64,000 bases of DNA from positions 45,246 to 109,245 of the forward strand of contig CALMJU010000071.1 in the NCBI GenBank assembly GCA_937864465.1. The letters are read 5' to 3'. The translations under genes were made by a program, and so were the position numbers. The notes below the pieces were generated by a model. That model was not told the origin of the DNA. It saw nothing but the letters and a program-made list of their open reading frames with translations, and did no database searches. Shown here piece after piece: positions 15,522 through 25,165 of the stretch (within the stretch, counting starts at the first letter, position 1; each line of letters starts with the position of its first letter). This stretch comes from an uncultured Acidobacteriota bacterium (GTDB lineage Bacteria; Acidobacteriota; Polarisedimenticolia; Polarisedimenticolales; JAIQFR01).

Positions 15522-18428
15522 ATGAAATCTCCCAGTGCCCTCGCCGCCGTCCTGGCCGTCGCGGTGCTCGCCGCGGTCCCGGCCCAGGCCCAGCAGTTCG
15601 GGCAGAACAAGATCTCCTACGAGCGGTTCGAATGGAAGGTGTACCCGTCGCCCCACTTCGACGTCCACTACTACGGGGCCGACGAGGCGTTTCTCCAGGA
15701 GGTCGTCTCCTACGCGGAGAGCGCCTATCTCCGGATGTCCAGGGACCTCGATCACGAACTCCGGTTCCGGGTGCCCCTGATCGTCTACCGGAACCACGCG
15801 GAGTTCTCCCAGACGAACATCACGATGGACGAGCTGCCCGAGGCGGTCGGCGCCTTCGCCGAGCCCGTCCAGAACCGGATGGTCGTCCCGCTCGATCAGC
15901 CGCCCGACAAGCTCTACTCCCTGATCGCCCACGAGCTGAGCCACATCTTCCAGTACTCGATCTTCTTCGAGGGTTATCTCGGGCGGGCCCTGCGCTCGAA
16001 CCCTCCCGCCTGGATCATGGAGGGGATGGCCTCCTACCTCGCCGGCGACGAGGACAGCATCGACCGGATGGTCATGCGGGACGCCGTCGTCGCGAACCTC
16101 CTGCCGCCGATCCAGGACCTCGCTTACCCGACCTTCCTCGCATACCGATACGGCCACGCGATCTTCGACTTCATCGAGAGCGAGCACGGCAAGGAGGGCT
16201 TCCGCAGCTTCGTCTACGAGTACCGCAAGGTGCTCCTGACCAACAACATCGAGAAGGCGATCAAGGAAGCCTTCGGCTACGACATCGCGGAGTTCAACCG
16301 GAGGTTCGTCCGGTACCTCCAGAAGAAGTACCTGCCGGTGCTTCTGGAGAAGAAGGCGCCCGAGGACTACGGCAAGGAGATCGGCCTCAAGAAGGAGGGC
16401 GTGTACACGTTCTCTCCGACGATCTCGCCCTCTGGGGAGCTCGTCGCCGTCCTGGCGTCCCCGAAGCTCGAGATCGACCTCCTGGTGCTGTCCGCCGACG
16501 GCGGCCCCCGCGTGCGGAGCCTCACGCCCGGATGGACGAACCGCTGGCAGTTCCTCGTCGCCGAGGCGTTCGAGGGGCGTCGCGACCTCTCCTGGTCGCC
16601 CTCCGGAGACGAGGTCGCCGTCTTCGCGCGGCACGAGAACCGGCGGCAGCTCCTGATCTTCGACGCCCTGTCGGGAAGGCGCCTGCGCACCGTGGACCTC
16701 CCCGGTATCGCCGAGTGCGCGAGCCCCGCCTTCTCCCCCGACGGACGGAGGATCGCCTTCGAGGGGAACCGGGACGGGACGGTGGACGTCTTCGAGCTCG
16801 ACCTGGAGTCGGGGGAGATCCGCAACGCGACGGCGGACGACGCCTTCGACGCGAACCCCTGGTACGCTCCCGACGGGAAGTCCCTCGTCTACGACCGGAG
16901 GGTCGGCCGTTTCTGGAAGATCTTCTCCGTGGATCTCGCCGACCCCTCGCGCAAGCGGCAGCTCACCTTCGGCCCGGGCTCCGACATCCAGCCCGCCTAC
17001 TCCCGCGACGGCCGCACGCTGTTCTTCGCGTCGGACCGCGGACCCGAGGAGATCTTCAACATCCACGCCCTGGACCTGGCGTCGGGCGAGGTCCGCAGGT
17101 ACACGGACGTAGTGGGCGGCTGCTTCTCGCCGGTCGAGTCCGCCGAGAGGGAGGGGGAGCGCCAGCTCGTCTTCGTCTCCTTCTTCCGCGGGACCTTCCG
17201 GCTCTTCCGCATGCCCCTCCTTCAGCCGGAGGCGCGCACGGAGGCGGTCCTGGACTCCGAGGAGCAGCCCGAGATCGAGGCGTTCGAGCCCCCGCTCCGC
17301 CTCACCCCGGATCTCGTGAAGATCCGCCCCTACCATCCGAAGTGGGACCTCGAGATGCCGCTCTTCGCCGTCGGGGTCACGAACGACGGGACGATCCTCG
17401 CGGACGCCGCGGTGCAGTTCTCGGACCTCCTGGGGGACCAGCGCATCCAGGTCCTCGCCTCGTCGGTTTCCACGTACTCGAACATCGCGGCGACGTACCT
17501 GAACTTCAAGCACCGCGCGCGCTGGGGAGCCACGTTCTTCGACTACCGCGATTACTACGTGGACCTCTACTACGACACGGCCGGGGAGTCCCGGGAGCAG
17601 ATCCAGCGCACGACGGGAGGCGCGGTGTTCCTGCAGTATCCGTTGAGCCGCCATTACCGCGCCGAGAGCTCGCTCGGCGTCATCGACCGGAGCCAGGACT
17701 ACCTCGCCATCGACTCGATGAGCGGCACGATCGTGGCGAACACCATCCGCGAGCGCTTCGCGATCCTGGGGCTGTCGTTCACGGGCGACACGACCCGGTT
17801 CCAGTCGTTCGGCCCGTTCCAGGGGAAGCGCTTCACGATCGGCGCGACCTGGGGGGCGGACATCGGCAGCGACTACCCAGGGAACCTGCTCGAGTACGAG
17901 CTCGACTTCCGGGCTTACAAGCAGCTCACCCGCAGGTCCCTCCTGGCGTTCCGCGCGGCGGGAGCCTGGAGCGCCGGGGACCGGCCGACGTACTACTCCC
18001 TCGGCGGGATCAACGTGCTTCGCGGGTACGACTACCGGGAGTTCTTCGGCACGCGCGTGGCCTGGGCGAACGCCGAGCTGCGCTTCCCGCTCGTGGACGA
18101 GATGGCGTTCCCGTTCGGCGTCCTGCGGGACGTCCGGGGGTTCCTGTTCGCCGATCTGGGCGCCGCGTGGTTCGAGGGGGACGTCTTCTACGACCCGGAG
18201 ACCGGACGGCTGGAGGACTTCCAGCTCTGGGACTCGGAGAACGACCGCCTCCAGAGCGGCCGGGGATCCTACGGATGGGGGATCCAGCTCCTGTTCCTCG
18301 GAGGGCTCCAGTTCAACTGGGCGTGGTCGCACCGGATGGACTACACGACCTTCGACGAAACCGGCGCGCCGGTCGCCGCGGACAAGGGCGGGACGCGGAC
18401 GGACTTCTACATCATCTACGACTTCTAG
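15522..18428 (+). CDS. Metallopeptidase, TolB-like propeller and BamA-type barrel fusion
   Basis: 968 residues from the ATG at 15522 (GGGAG upstream). Signal peptide, then a gluzincin domain with H137-E138-x2-H141 (AHELSH) and a likely third ligand E167 (MEGMASYLAG). The middle has PD40/TolB-type blades (FSPTISPSGELVAVLA, LSWSPSGDEVAVFA, PAFSPDGRRIAFEG, PAYSRDGRTLFFAS). The last third is an Omp85/D15-type barrel with GGINVLRGYDYREF and a C-terminal FYIIYDF. It may be an outer-membrane-anchored protease or its inactive descendant. Related fusions occur in Acidobacteriota and Gemmatimonadota. The stop is 4 nt from the convergent ftsX stop. Confidence 0.8.
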   Translation: MKSPSALAAVLAVAVLAAVPAQAQQFGQNKISYERFEWKVYPSPHFDVHYYGADEAFLQEVVSYAESAYLRMSRDLDHELRFRVPLIVYRNHAEFSQTNITMDELPEAVGAFAEPVQNRMVVPLDQPPDKLYSLIAHELSHIFQYSIFFEGYLGRALRSNPPAWIMEGMASYLAGDEDSIDRMVMRDAVVANLLPPIQDLAYPTFLAYRYGHAIFDFIESEHGKEGFRSFVYEYRKVLLTNNIEKAIKEAFGYDIAEFNRRFVRYLQKKYLPVLLEKKAPEDYGKEIGLKKEGVYTFSPTISPSGELVAVLASPKLEIDLLVLSADGGPRVRSLTPGWTNRWQFLVAEAFEGRRDLSWSPSGDEVAVFARHENRRQLLIFDALSGRRLRTVDLPGIAECASPAFSPDGRRIAFEGNRDGTVDVFELDLESGEIRNATADDAFDANPWYAPDGKSLVYDRRVGRFWKIFSVDLADPSRKRQLTFGPGSDIQPAYSRDGRTLFFASDRGPEEIFNIHALDLASGEVRRYTDVVGGCFSPVESAEREGERQLVFVSFFRGTFRLFRMPLLQPEARTEAVLDSEEQPEIEAFEPPLRLTPDLVKIRPYHPKWDLEMPLFAVGVTNDGTILADAAVQFSDLLGDQRIQVLASSVSTYSNIAATYLNFKHRARWGATFFDYRDYYVDLYYDTAGESREQIQRTTGGAVFLQYPLSRHYRAESSLGVIDRSQDYLAIDSMSGTIVANTIRERFAILGLSFTGDTTRFQSFGPFQGKRFTIGATWGADIGSDYPGNLLEYELDFRAYKQLTRRSLLAFRAAGAWSAGDRPTYYSLGGINVLRGYDYREFFGTRVAWANAELRFPLVDEMAFPFGVLRDVRGFLFADLGAAWFEGDVFYDPETGRLEDFQLWDSENDRLQSGRGSYGWGIQLLFLGGLQFNWAWSHRMDYTTFDETGAPVAADKGGTRTDFYIIYDF

Positions 18429-18432
18429 GGCG

Positions 18433-19341
18433 CTAGGGCAGCCGCGACGCGCGGCGCACGGCCACCCAGGCCGCCGCCGTCCCCACCGAGACCCCGACGG
18501 CCGCGAGAAGGAGCCCGTGCCGGAGAGAGAGCGGCTGCGAGGCCACGAGGTCGACCACCGCCCTCGGAGCCGCCTTCGCCCAGGAGAGGAAGAGCCGCCG
18601 CGACGCCTCCGAGAGAACGATCCCGATCGTCGCCGCCGCGAGCCCCTGGGCGACGCCGGAGACGAGGAAGGGCCCGCGCACGAGGGCCGGCGACGCCCCC
18701 ACGAGGAGCATGACGTCGATCTCCTCGCGCCGCGCGTGGACCGCCAGTCTCACGACGCCCGCGATCACGAGCACGACGACGGAGAGAACGGCGAGCGCCG
18801 CGGCCGCGCCGCCCGCCCGAGCCAGCCGCAGCGAGGCGTCCAGCCGGTCCAGCCACTCGAGATCGAAGCGAACGTCCTCGACCCCGGGAACCCCCCGTAG
18901 CGACGAGGCGACGCTCCTCGCGGCCGCGGCCGCGCCGGCGCCGGGGACGAGGAACGCCTCGAACGACTGCGGGAGCGGGTTCTCGCCGAGCTCGGGCACC
19001 AGGTCCGCGAGCGAGCCGAACGACCGGCGGAATCGGTCGAGGGCCTCCTCCTTGGTCACGAAGGCGACGCGGGAGACGCCGGGAGATGCGGAGAGCCGGC
19101 GCCGGATCCCGTCGCGCGCCTCGTCGGTCGCGGAATCCTCGAGGTACACCTCGACGCGCACGTCCCGCTGCCAGGTCTCGAGCCGGACGCGCACGTTGTC
19201 GACGACGAGGAGAACCAGCCCCGCCGCGAAGAGAACGGAGGCCAGGGTCGCCGTCGCCAGCGCGTTCACGCCCGGGTTCGACCGCCACTCGTCGGCCGCG
19301 TCCGCGACGAAGTACCGCAGCCTCGAGAGGAGCGCGCTCAC
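18433..19341 (-). CDS. ftsX: Cell division ABC transporter permease FtsX
   Basis: 302 residues from the GTG at 19341, which overlaps the ftsE stop. One N-terminal transmembrane helix, a periplasmic loop of about 150 residues with [19 protein letters not shown] and [14 protein letters not shown], then three C-terminal helices with the conserved [19 protein letters not shown] stretch ([17 protein letters not shown]). With FtsE it transmits ATP hydrolysis to periplasmic wall hydrolases, commonly through EnvC-type M23 activators. The LysM/M23 protein at 4367 is a possible distant partner. Confidence 0.92.
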   Translation of the reverse strand: MSALLSRLRYFVADAADEWRSNPGVNALATATLASVLFAAGLVLLVVDNVRVRLETWQRDVRVEVYLEDSATDEARDGIRRRLSASPGVSRVAFVTKEEALDRFRRSFGSLADLVPELGENPLPQSFEAFLVPGAGAAAAARSVASSLRGVPGVEDVRFDLEWLDRLDASLRLARAGGAAAALAVLSVVVLVIAGVVRLAVHARREEIDVMLLVGASPALVRGPFLVSGVAQGLAAATIGIVLSEASRRLFLSWAKAAPRAVVDLVASQPLSLRHGLLLAAVGVSVGTAAAWVAVRRASRLP

Positions 19342-20006
19342 GAGGGTCTCCCGCCCGTGACGACGCGGCCACGCTCGAGCACGATCGCCCGGCGCTGCAT
19401 CCTCCGGATCATGTCCCGATCGTGCGTCGCCACCACGACCGTGGTCCCGCGCGCGTTGATCTCCCGGAAGAGCCTCATGATCTCGACCGAGAGGTCGGGG
19501 TCCAGGTTCCCCGTCGGCTCGTCCGCGAGGAGGATCTCGGGCTCGCTCACCAGCGCGCGCGCGATGGCGACCCGCTGCTGCTCCCCTCCCGAGAGGGCGT
19601 CGGGGAGCGTCGACAGCCGGTGCTGGAGGCCGACTCCCCGAAGCGCCTCGTAGGCTCGGCGCCTCTGCTCCGCGGGGGGAAGGCCGGCCACGTTCAGGAC
19701 ATAGGCGACGTTCTCGAGCGCGCTCTTCCGCCGGATCAGCTTGAAGTCCTGAAAGACGACGCCTAGGATCCGCCTCAGCTCCGGCACCCTGGACCGGGGC
19801 AGCGCCCCGACGTCCCACCCGCCGATCCGGATGTGCCCCTCGTCGGGGAGCTCCTGCCGGAGGAGGAGCCTCAGCAGCGTCGTCTTCCCGGCGCCCGACG
19901 GACCGGTGACGAAGACGAATTCGCCCTTCGAGACCTCGATGTCCACGCCCCGGAGCGCGGTGACCCCGTGCGGGTAGCGCTTCGCGACCCCCTGCGTCTC
20001 GATCAT
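19338..20006 (-). CDS. ftsE: Cell division ATP-binding protein FtsE
   Basis: 222 residues, the usual family length. Walker [11 protein letters not shown]-loop VFQDFKL, signature LSGGEQQR, Walker [13 protein letters not shown] and the H-loop VVVATHD are all intact. The VVFQDFKLI stretch is characteristic of FtsE. It is coupled to ftsX by a GTGA overlap. In many bacteria ftsEX lies away from the dcw operon, as here. Confidence 0.95.
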   Translation of the reverse strand: MIETQGVAKRYPHGVTALRGVDIEVSKGEFVFVTGPSGAGKTTLLRLLLRQELPDEGHIRIGGWDVGALPRSRVPELRRILGVVFQDFKLIRRKSALENVAYVLNVAGLPPAEQRRRAYEALRGVGLQHRLSTLPDALSGGEQQRVAIARALVSEPEILLADEPTGNLDPDLSVEIMRLFREINARGTTVVVATHDRDMIRRMQRRAIVLERGRVVTGGRPS

Positions 20007-20055
20007 CGAGGCGCCCCGCCGCCGGCCGCTTTCCGAAGAATCGCGGCTCGCCCTC

Positions 20056-22878
20056 TCACCAAGACCGGTTGATCAGCACTTCGTGCGCGAGGATCTCGCC
20101 GTCTTTGTTGAAATACACGGCCACCGGCTTCTCCGGGAGCTTGATCTTCGGCAACGGCGTCTCCGCCCCGTCCACGATGAACATCTTCTCCTGCTCGCCG
20201 GGGTTCCTGGGCCTGGCCGGCCACCTCATCTGCTTCCCGTCGGCGAACTCGAAGGTCAGGAACGCCCGGGTCTTGAAGTAGACGCCCGGGATCTCGATGT
20301 TCTTCTTCCCGGCGAGAATGCGCTGCTTGATCTTCCCCTCGAGCAGGAACTTGCCGTCTTCCGTCTGGCGCACGTCGTACAGGAGCGCGTACTGCGGGAG
20401 GCCCAGCCCTCGGATCCACTCGTCGAAGAACCAGTCCATGTTTCCGCCGAACGCCCGCTCCGCGACCCGCTGGATGTCCAGCGTCACGATCTGCTTCTCG
20501 GCGAACTCGGCGGCGAGGTCCTTCAGGAACCGGAAGAACTTCTCGTCGCCGAACGTCTCGCGCAGCACGTGGAGCGCGTAGGGCCCCTTGTTGTAGATGT
20601 TCGCGAGATAGGCCCCGCCCGGGTTCTCGCCGCCCCAGACCGCGGCCCCGTTCTCGACGCTCGACAGCAGCTCGAAGCTCATGATCGTCCGGCGCCAGTC
20701 CTGCACCTTCTCGTCGTACGCCTTCCGGCCGCGCGTGTTCTCCACGAAGAGGGCCGCCATGTACTCGGTGAGACTCTCCACGAACCAGTAGTGGCGCTCG
20801 TTGAGGTTCCCCGTCAGGCCGCCCCACCACTGATGGCCCGTCTCGTGCGCGACGACGTCCTTGTTGAACTTCGAGATGTCGGAGGAATCGGCCGCGCCGA
20901 GGTTCGCCACCCAGCCCTCGCCCCGGAACACCCCGAACCCGAGGTAGATGATCGAGGCCGGCGCCTGCCCGTAGAAGTCCCCCAGCGGATCGCAGACGAG
21001 GTCGAGCTTGTCGTACTTGTAGTCCTGGCCCAGGACCTCTCGATAGAGGTTCAGGGCGTTGACCGCCTGGTCGGCGATCGCGGAGAGCTGCTTGGTCCGG
21101 ATCCCGCGCGCGCCCCCTTCCATCTTCGCCATGCGGTCGATGATCTCGTCCTCATCCCGGACGATCTCCGTCTCGTCGAGCGTGTGCGTGGACGTCTTGT
21201 CCACGTAGACGCGCACCGGGATCTCCGTCCCGTCCATCTTCGTCGCCTTGATCTTCGGCCCGTCGTCCAAGTAGTCGCCGAAGATCACGGTGGGGAACGA
21301 CACCGGCGTGTCGGAGACCCACCGCGTCACCTGGCACCTGCCCTCCTTCTTCTCCATGGCCTTCCGGCCGGGCCCGAGCGCCCTGTACTTGTCCTTCACG
21401 CGGACCGTCATGTCGAACTTCTCGATCGGGTCCGTGAAGCGCACCAGCGGGATCCAGCCGAGCCGGTCCATGGCGGAGTACGAGGGGTTGATCTTGTAGA
21501 TGCTGTCCTGATTCCGGAACTTCATCTCGAGCGAGAGCTTCGTCCCGGGCGCGAGCGGGGCGGGGAACACGATCAGGCCCGAGTACGCCCCCGTCTTGAC
21601 CCACGTGAGGTCGTTCCCGTCCCCGTCCTGGAGCACGTTGATCGTGAGCTTCGGATACTTCGTCTCCTTGCGCTCGTCGCCGGGCCGCCGCAGCCGCGAG
21701 ATCCGGAACGGGAGCTCCCGGATCGCCCGCTTGATCGTGATCCCGTACGTGAAGTCCCCCTCGACCGCCTGCTCGTCCTCGAGGCCGATGTCCACGCTCC
21801 CGACGAGGCTGTCGAGATCGAAGTACCGGGCATCCTGGTCCTCCCTCCGGTCGAGGTCGTAGACGCTGGCGCCCGAAGCGAGCAGCTCGTCCGAGTAGTA
21901 GCCGAAGACCGTGTATGGGAACGCCTGCCCCTCGAAGCCGGGATCGGAGGCGCCGAAGTTGACGTCCCAGGGTTCGTAGTTGTCGTAATCGAGCCAGATC
22001 CAGCGCTCCTGGCCGCCCTGCCGCTTGATCGACACGTTCCACGTCTTCCGGTCCTTCTCGAGGGGCAGTGCGAAGCCGTGGAAGGGGTTCTCCTTCCGGT
22101 TCCGATCGTACTCCCGCAGGGCTTCGTCGTAGAGCCTCTGGAGCTCGGGGAGCGTCGCCTCCCTGGCGACCTTCTGCCGCCCCGCGAAGAGCGAGCCCAG
22201 AAACGCCTCGAGACTCGCCCCGTCTCCCCTCAGGACCACGTGGCCCGGCTTGAACACGAAGTCGTTGGGGTACTCCTGGAGCATGATCTCTCGGTACATG
22301 GCGTAGTAGCTGAGGTTGCGGGGAGGCGTGTACTCGTAGGCGAGGTCGGGGGCTACGAGCACGACCACCGACGGCTTCCCTTCGAACCGGGTGACGTAAG
22401 CGCTCCCCTTGCCCGCCGTCACCTTCATCCCGTAGCGGTCGAAGGTGAAACCGTCGAAGTTGTGGAACTCGTCGAGGCTCCTGTCGCCCCGCCGGAGCCC
22501 GTCCCACGAGTCGAGCAGCTCCTCCTTGGAGATCGCCCACTTGCCGGAGGCGTCCTTCGAGAGCGTCAAGCGGTAGCGCTCGACCTTCTCGACCGTGTTC
22601 TCGGCCGTCATCTTCTGGAACGACGCCGTGTACGTCGAGTCGTCTACCTTCCAGTACTCATGGGAGAAGACGGCCCGGACGTTTTGGATCCCCTCGGCGC
22701 TCTTCTGGTCCGCCAGGTCGGCCACCCTCTTCTGGAGGGTCACCGTGAGCGCTTCCCGTACGTCGTCCGGGATCGCCGGGATCTCCGCGGCCGCGCAGGG
22801 CATCGCGGCGACCGCCGCCAGCAGCGAGGCAAGAGCGGCCGCCCTCTTGACGGCTCGAAACATATCGCGCGTGGGCAT
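20056..22878 (-). CDS. Large secreted M1-family aminopeptidase
   Basis: 940 residues from the ATG at 22878 (GGAGG 7 nt upstream); an alternative ATG lies five codons later. A signal peptide indicates export. The catalytic zinc site is HETGHQWW (H678, E679, H682) with the third ligand in the SLTEYMAALFVE segment. The usual GxMEN substrate motif is not seen; VFRGEGWVANLG lies in about that place. The protein is longer than typical M1 enzymes at its N-terminus, as in the M1-like proteins of Acidobacteriota. It is followed closely by ftsE. Confidence 0.85.
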   Translation of the reverse strand: MPTRDMFRAVKRAAALASLLAAVAAMPCAAAEIPAIPDDVREALTVTLQKRVADLADQKSAEGIQNVRAVFSHEYWKVDDSTYTASFQKMTAENTVEKVERYRLTLSKDASGKWAISKEELLDSWDGLRRGDRSLDEFHNFDGFTFDRYGMKVTAGKGSAYVTRFEGKPSVVVLVAPDLAYEYTPPRNLSYYAMYREIMLQEYPNDFVFKPGHVVLRGDGASLEAFLGSLFAGRQKVAREATLPELQRLYDEALREYDRNRKENPFHGFALPLEKDRKTWNVSIKRQGGQERWIWLDYDNYEPWDVNFGASDPGFEGQAFPYTVFGYYSDELLASGASVYDLDRREDQDARYFDLDSLVGSVDIGLEDEQAVEGDFTYGITIKRAIRELPFRISRLRRPGDERKETKYPKLTINVLQDGDGNDLTWVKTGAYSGLIVFPAPLAPGTKLSLEMKFRNQDSIYKINPSYSAMDRLGWIPLVRFTDPIEKFDMTVRVKDKYRALGPGRKAMEKKEGRCQVTRWVSDTPVSFPTVIFGDYLDDGPKIKATKMDGTEIPVRVYVDKTSTHTLDETEIVRDEDEIIDRMAKMEGGARGIRTKQLSAIADQAVNALNLYREVLGQDYKYDKLDLVCDPLGDFYGQAPASIIYLGFGVFRGEGWVANLGAADSSDISKFNKDVVAHETGHQWWGGLTGNLNERHYWFVESLTEYMAALFVENTRGRKAYDEKVQDWRRTIMSFELLSSVENGAAVWGGENPGGAYLANIYNKGPYALHVLRETFGDEKFFRFLKDLAAEFAEKQIVTLDIQRVAERAFGGNMDWFFDEWIRGLGLPQYALLYDVRQTEDGKFLLEGKIKQRILAGKKNIEIPGVYFKTRAFLTFEFADGKQMRWPARPRNPGEQEKMFIVDGAETPLPKIKLPEKPVAVYFNKDGEILAHEVLINRSW

Positions 22879-23011
22879 CTCGACACCTCCGGTGCGCGCA
22901 GCACACGAAGCCCGCTCTCGAAGCCGGTCCCCCTGCGTGCCGCGCGCCTGGCGGAATTCTACCGCACGAACCGGCCCCAAGGACCCTGGTACGAACCGGG
23001 GAGGACCGGGT

Positions 23012-25165
23012 TCACGGGAGCCCGTACAACGCCTTCCCGTCCTTCCCCGAGTCCCTCAGGAGACCCGCCGGCCGGAACCGCTCGCCGTGCGCGTCCGCGA
23101 GACGCGAGAGGCGGTCGACGACGGTCGGGAGCCCGATCGCGTCGGCCCAGCGGAGAGGCCCGCCGCGGGAGGCCGGGAAACCCGCCCCGAGCAACATGGC
23201 GACGTCCACGTCCCTCGGCTCCCTGGCGACGCCGTCCTCCAGGCAGATCGCGGCCTCGTTGACCATCGATAGGACCATCCGCTCCTGGAGAGTCTCCCCC
23301 GGAAGCTCGGCGCGCCGGGCCGCTCCGATCAGTCCCGGGACCCTCGGGTCCGTCCTTCCGCGCCGGCCGTCGCGGTAGCGGTAGAAGCCGCCGCCGCCCT
23401 TCACTCCGAGTCTCCCGCTCTCGACCAGGGCGCCGAGCGCCGCCGAGAGCGCGCCGATCCGCTTCCCGAACGCCGCCTCGAGAATTTGCGCGGCCTGCCT
23501 CGCCGAGTCGAGGCCCATCGCGTCGAGGAGCTCGAAGGGGCCGACGGGCATCCCGAAGGCCCGCATCGCCGAGTCGACGGCGTCGACCCGGAACCCTTCG
23601 GCGAGCAGGCGCATCGCCTCCCCGACGTACAGCATCACGATCCGGTTGACGAGGAAGCCGGGCGAGTCGCGCACGACGACCGGAGTCTTTCCGAGCTCGA
23701 GAGCGAAGGCGTGCACCGTCACCACGGCCTCGGGCGACGTCCGCTGGCCCGCGACGACTTCCACCAGCGGCATCCGGTGGGGCGGGTGGAAGAAGTGCAG
23801 GCCGACGACCCGCTCCGGACGGAGAGCCCGCGCCGCGATCTCCGTGACCGGGAGCGTCGAGGTGCCCGTCGCGAAGATCGCCCGCTCCCCGATCCGCTCC
23901 TCCGCCTCGGCGAGCGCCTCCTGCTTGACGGCAAGGTCCTCGACGACCGTCTCGACGACCAGGTCCGCGCGTCCGAGTCCGTCGAGCCCGACGCCGGGAG
24001 AGAGGAACGCCATTCGCGTCCTCGCGTCCTGCGGCGACAGCCCGCCGCGACGGACCTCCGCGGACCAGCTCCGGCGCGCGGACCGCAGCCCGCGGAGGAG
24101 CGGCTCCCACCCGAGGTCCCTCATCCGGACCGGGATCTCGCGGTCGGCCACGAGGTGCGCGATGCCCGCGCCCATGACGCCGGCGCCGAGAACGAAGACC
24201 TTCCGGATCTTCCGGGGGGTCGCCTGGAAGCCGCCCGCGCCTCGCTTCAGCTCGGCGCGGCTGCGGAAGAGCCAGACCAGGTTCCGCGACGTGCGGGTCG
24301 GGAGAAGCTCCCCCAGGATGCGAGCCTCGAGATCGAGCCCCTGGGGAAGCGGCTGGGAGAAGGCGGCCTCGACCGCCTCGAGGGCCCGGAACGGAGCCGG
24401 ATAGTCCGCGGGCGCGATACGCGCCGCGGTCCTCCGCCTCGTGTTCGAGATCACCCTCGATCGGAGAAGAGGGATCCCCTCGACGGCGAGGACGGCGAGG
24501 GGCCGGCGGCGCCGGACGAAGGGGCGGCGTCCCGCGACGGCGGCGCGGAGCGTCTCCCTCGCCTCGTGCTCGAGCTTCGGCGCCGGAACGATCCGGTCGA
24601 CGAGGCCGATCCGCTCTGCGCGGCGAGCGTCCACGGGCCTTCCCGTCAGGATCAGGTCGAGCGCGTGCACGAGCCCGACGAGGCGCGGGAGCCTCTGCGT
24701 GCCGCCGAACCCCGGCACGATGCCGAGCTGGATCTCGGGCAGTCCGATCCTCACGGCCGGGCCGTCCGCGGCGATGCGGTACGTGCACGCCAGCGCCAGC
24801 TCCGTTCCCCCCCCGAGGCACGCTCCCCCGATCGCGCATGCCGACGGCCAGGGCGCGTCGGCGATCTTCTGGAGCACGGTCTGCCCGAGCCGGGACGCCT
24901 GCACTGCGTCCCAGGCGTCCTTCACCGCGGCCATCTCGTCGATGTCCACACCCGCCAGGAAGGACCCCGTCTTCCCGCTCAGGAAGAGGAGCGCCTTCAC
25001 GCGCTCGTCCCCCCGGGATTCCTCGATGAGGCGACCGAGGCGCTCGAGGACCTCTCGCGTCAGCAGGTTGACCTTGGCGCCCGGCCGGTCGAAGACGATG
25101 CGGAGGATCCCGTCGGGGCCCGTCTCGTGCCGGATGCCGTCCGGAGGCGCGGCGGCGCCGTTCAT
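23012..25165 (-). CDS. fadJ: Fatty-acid oxidation multifunctional protein FadJ-like (enoyl-CoA hydratase / 3-hydroxyacyl-CoA dehydrogenase)
   Basis: 717 residues. The N-terminal crotonase domain (to about residue 190) has the oxyanion segment GACLGGGTELALAC and GLPEIQLGIVPGFGGTQRLPR, with both catalytic Glu positions present. The NAD-binding domain starts at KVFVLGAGVMGAGIAH, with the catalytic His in VVGLHFFHPP and Asn in GFLVNRI. A C-terminal dehydrogenase repeat ends in SGKDGKALYGLP. The ATG overlaps the thiolase stop (ATGA), giving the usual two-subunit beta-oxidation operon. Confidence 0.92.
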   Translation of the reverse strand: MNGAAAPPDGIRHETGPDGILRIVFDRPGAKVNLLTREVLERLGRLIEESRGDERVKALLFLSGKTGSFLAGVDIDEMAAVKDAWDAVQASRLGQTVLQKIADAPWPSACAIGGACLGGGTELALACTYRIAADGPAVRIGLPEIQLGIVPGFGGTQRLPRLVGLVHALDLILTGRPVDARRAERIGLVDRIVPAPKLEHEARETLRAAVAGRRPFVRRRRPLAVLAVEGIPLLRSRVISNTRRRTAARIAPADYPAPFRALEAVEAAFSQPLPQGLDLEARILGELLPTRTSRNLVWLFRSRAELKRGAGGFQATPRKIRKVFVLGAGVMGAGIAHLVADREIPVRMRDLGWEPLLRGLRSARRSWSAEVRRGGLSPQDARTRMAFLSPGVGLDGLGRADLVVETVVEDLAVKQEALAEAEERIGERAIFATGTSTLPVTEIAARALRPERVVGLHFFHPPHRMPLVEVVAGQRTSPEAVVTVHAFALELGKTPVVVRDSPGFLVNRIVMLYVGEAMRLLAEGFRVDAVDSAMRAFGMPVGPFELLDAMGLDSARQAAQILEAAFGKRIGALSAALGALVESGRLGVKGGGGFYRYRDGRRGRTDPRVPGLIGAARRAELPGETLQERMVLSMVNEAAICLEDGVAREPRDVDVAMLLGAGFPASRGGPLRWADAIGLPTVVDRLSRLADAHGERFRPAGLLRDSGKDGKALYGLP

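Noticed and set aside
15297..18332. 1011-codon minus-strand frame opposite the fusion protein
   Set aside because: Mirror of the real gene's codon pattern, no domains, no ribosome binding site.
20083..23262. 1059-codon plus-strand frame opposite the M1 peptidase
   Set aside because: Same reason; the minus-strand frame has the HETGHQWW site and a signal peptide.
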